This document shows, one piece after another, positions 5,538-5,818 of a stretch of DNA of 5,818 nt. Every line of letters starts with the position of its first letter. The first letter of the stretch is position 1. Position numbers and translations under genes: made by a program. Location: NCBI GenBank assembly GCA_027083715.1, contig JALWNR010000206.1, forward strand, positions 1-5,818, given 5' to 3'. The notes beneath the pieces were generated by a model. It worked only from the letters and a program-made list of their open reading frames with translations. It made no database searches and was not told the DNA's origin. Source of the stretch: Bacteroidales bacterium (GTDB lineage: Bacteria; Bacteroidota; Bacteroidia; Bacteroidales; NBLH01).

Positions 5538-5818
5538 CTATTCTGCATATTCAGGATAATTTTGTGCGGCATCGGCTGCAGCAGGTCCTTGATATTGTGC
5601 ATCTCCAAAAGCTAACATAGGAAAAAATACAATACCAAGCAGAATTAAACCTACCGTATATCCTTCTGACTTTCCAAAACTTTTTGATAACAAGTTTAAA
5701 GTCCAAATACTCCAAATAACACCTACGTAAGGAATCAGCATTAAAAACAGCCACCACCATGGCTTACCAACAATTTTAAGCGCAACAATAGCGTTGTAAA
5801 TAGGGATAAGTACAGCCC
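5538..5818 (-). CDS. DUF5684-type small membrane protein, 5' end beyond window
   Basis: The frame is open from the right edge to the TAG at 5540-5538 and gives 92 residues of C-terminal sequence. An internal ATG at 5741 would give only 67 residues, but homology-like sequence continues upstream of it, so the true start lies outside the window. The visible part begins AVLIPIYN and shows KIVGKPWWW, a membrane segment across LFLMLIPYVGVIW, then KSFGKSEGYTVG, a second membrane segment, and LAFGDAQYQGPAA near the C-terminus. These match the DUF5684 pattern, sometimes annotated as signal peptidase I-like, although no catalytic Ser/Lys pair is visible here. Function is unknown; it is an integral inner-membrane protein. 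It converges on the phosphatase gene with 46 bp between stop codons and shares its terminator. Confidence 0.85.
   Translation of the reverse strand, partial: AVLIPIYNAIVALKIVGKPWWWLFLMLIPYVGVIWSIWTLNLLSKSFGKSEGYTVGLILLGIVFFPMLAFGDAQYQGPAAADAAQNYPEYAE

Noticed and set aside
5538..5741. A complete 67-residue protein starting at the ATG at 5741
   Set aside because: Typical DUF5684 sequence (IPIYN, KIVGKPWWW) continues in frame upstream of this ATG to the window edge, so the gene is partial and begins outside the window.

Overview
The window looks like chromosomal DNA from a member of the Bacteroidota. The supporting signs are AT-rich spacers, a short LTSC lipobox on an exported enzyme, candidate promoters of the TTTG / TAnnTTTG type used by this phylum, no clear Shine-Dalgarno sites, and a DUF5684-type membrane protein. 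No rRNA, tRNA, CRISPR array or transposase gene is visible.

Layout. Positions 1-343 hold no confident gene: there is a weak minus-strand ORF running off the left edge and a cluster of stem-loops, one of which could end the next gene. Positions 344-1777 (minus) encode a UshA/5'-nucleotidase-family lipoprotein with all metal-ligand motifs. A 205-bp divergent promoter region follows, with candidate promoters facing both ways and a set of alternating inverted repeats in the rightward leader. Positions 1983-3176 and 3207-4391 (plus, 30 bp apart) encode YgeY (M20 metallohydrolase) and YgeW (knotted carbamoyltransferase of unassigned or recently proposed substrate). Positions 4412-4728 are a non-coding, imperfectly palindromic element of about 317 bp with 33 matched bases in its terminal inverted repeats and a TA at each end, which looks like a MITE. 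Positions 4745-5491 (plus) encode a small stand-alone PP2C-type phosphatase. It converges, across a bidirectional terminator, on the 3' part of a DUF5684 membrane protein that continues past the right edge.

How the genes may work together. In enterobacteria and clostridia ygeY and ygeW belong to a cluster linked to selenium-dependent molybdenum hydroxylases and anaerobic purine/urate breakdown. Here the pair is complete and well conserved, and it sits divergently next to a 5'-nucleotidase, which releases nucleosides from nucleotides outside the cytoplasm. A nucleotide/purine catabolic theme is a reasonable inference. However, the usual partners (ygeX ammonia-lyase, hydantoinase, carbamate kinase, xanthine dehydrogenase) are not in the window. 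The PP2C and DUF5684 genes show no obvious link to that theme.

The points most worth a second look are the ygeY-ygeW-nucleotidase arrangement, the MITE-like palindrome placed 16 bp before the PP2C start codon, and the G8 tract early in the nucleotidase gene.
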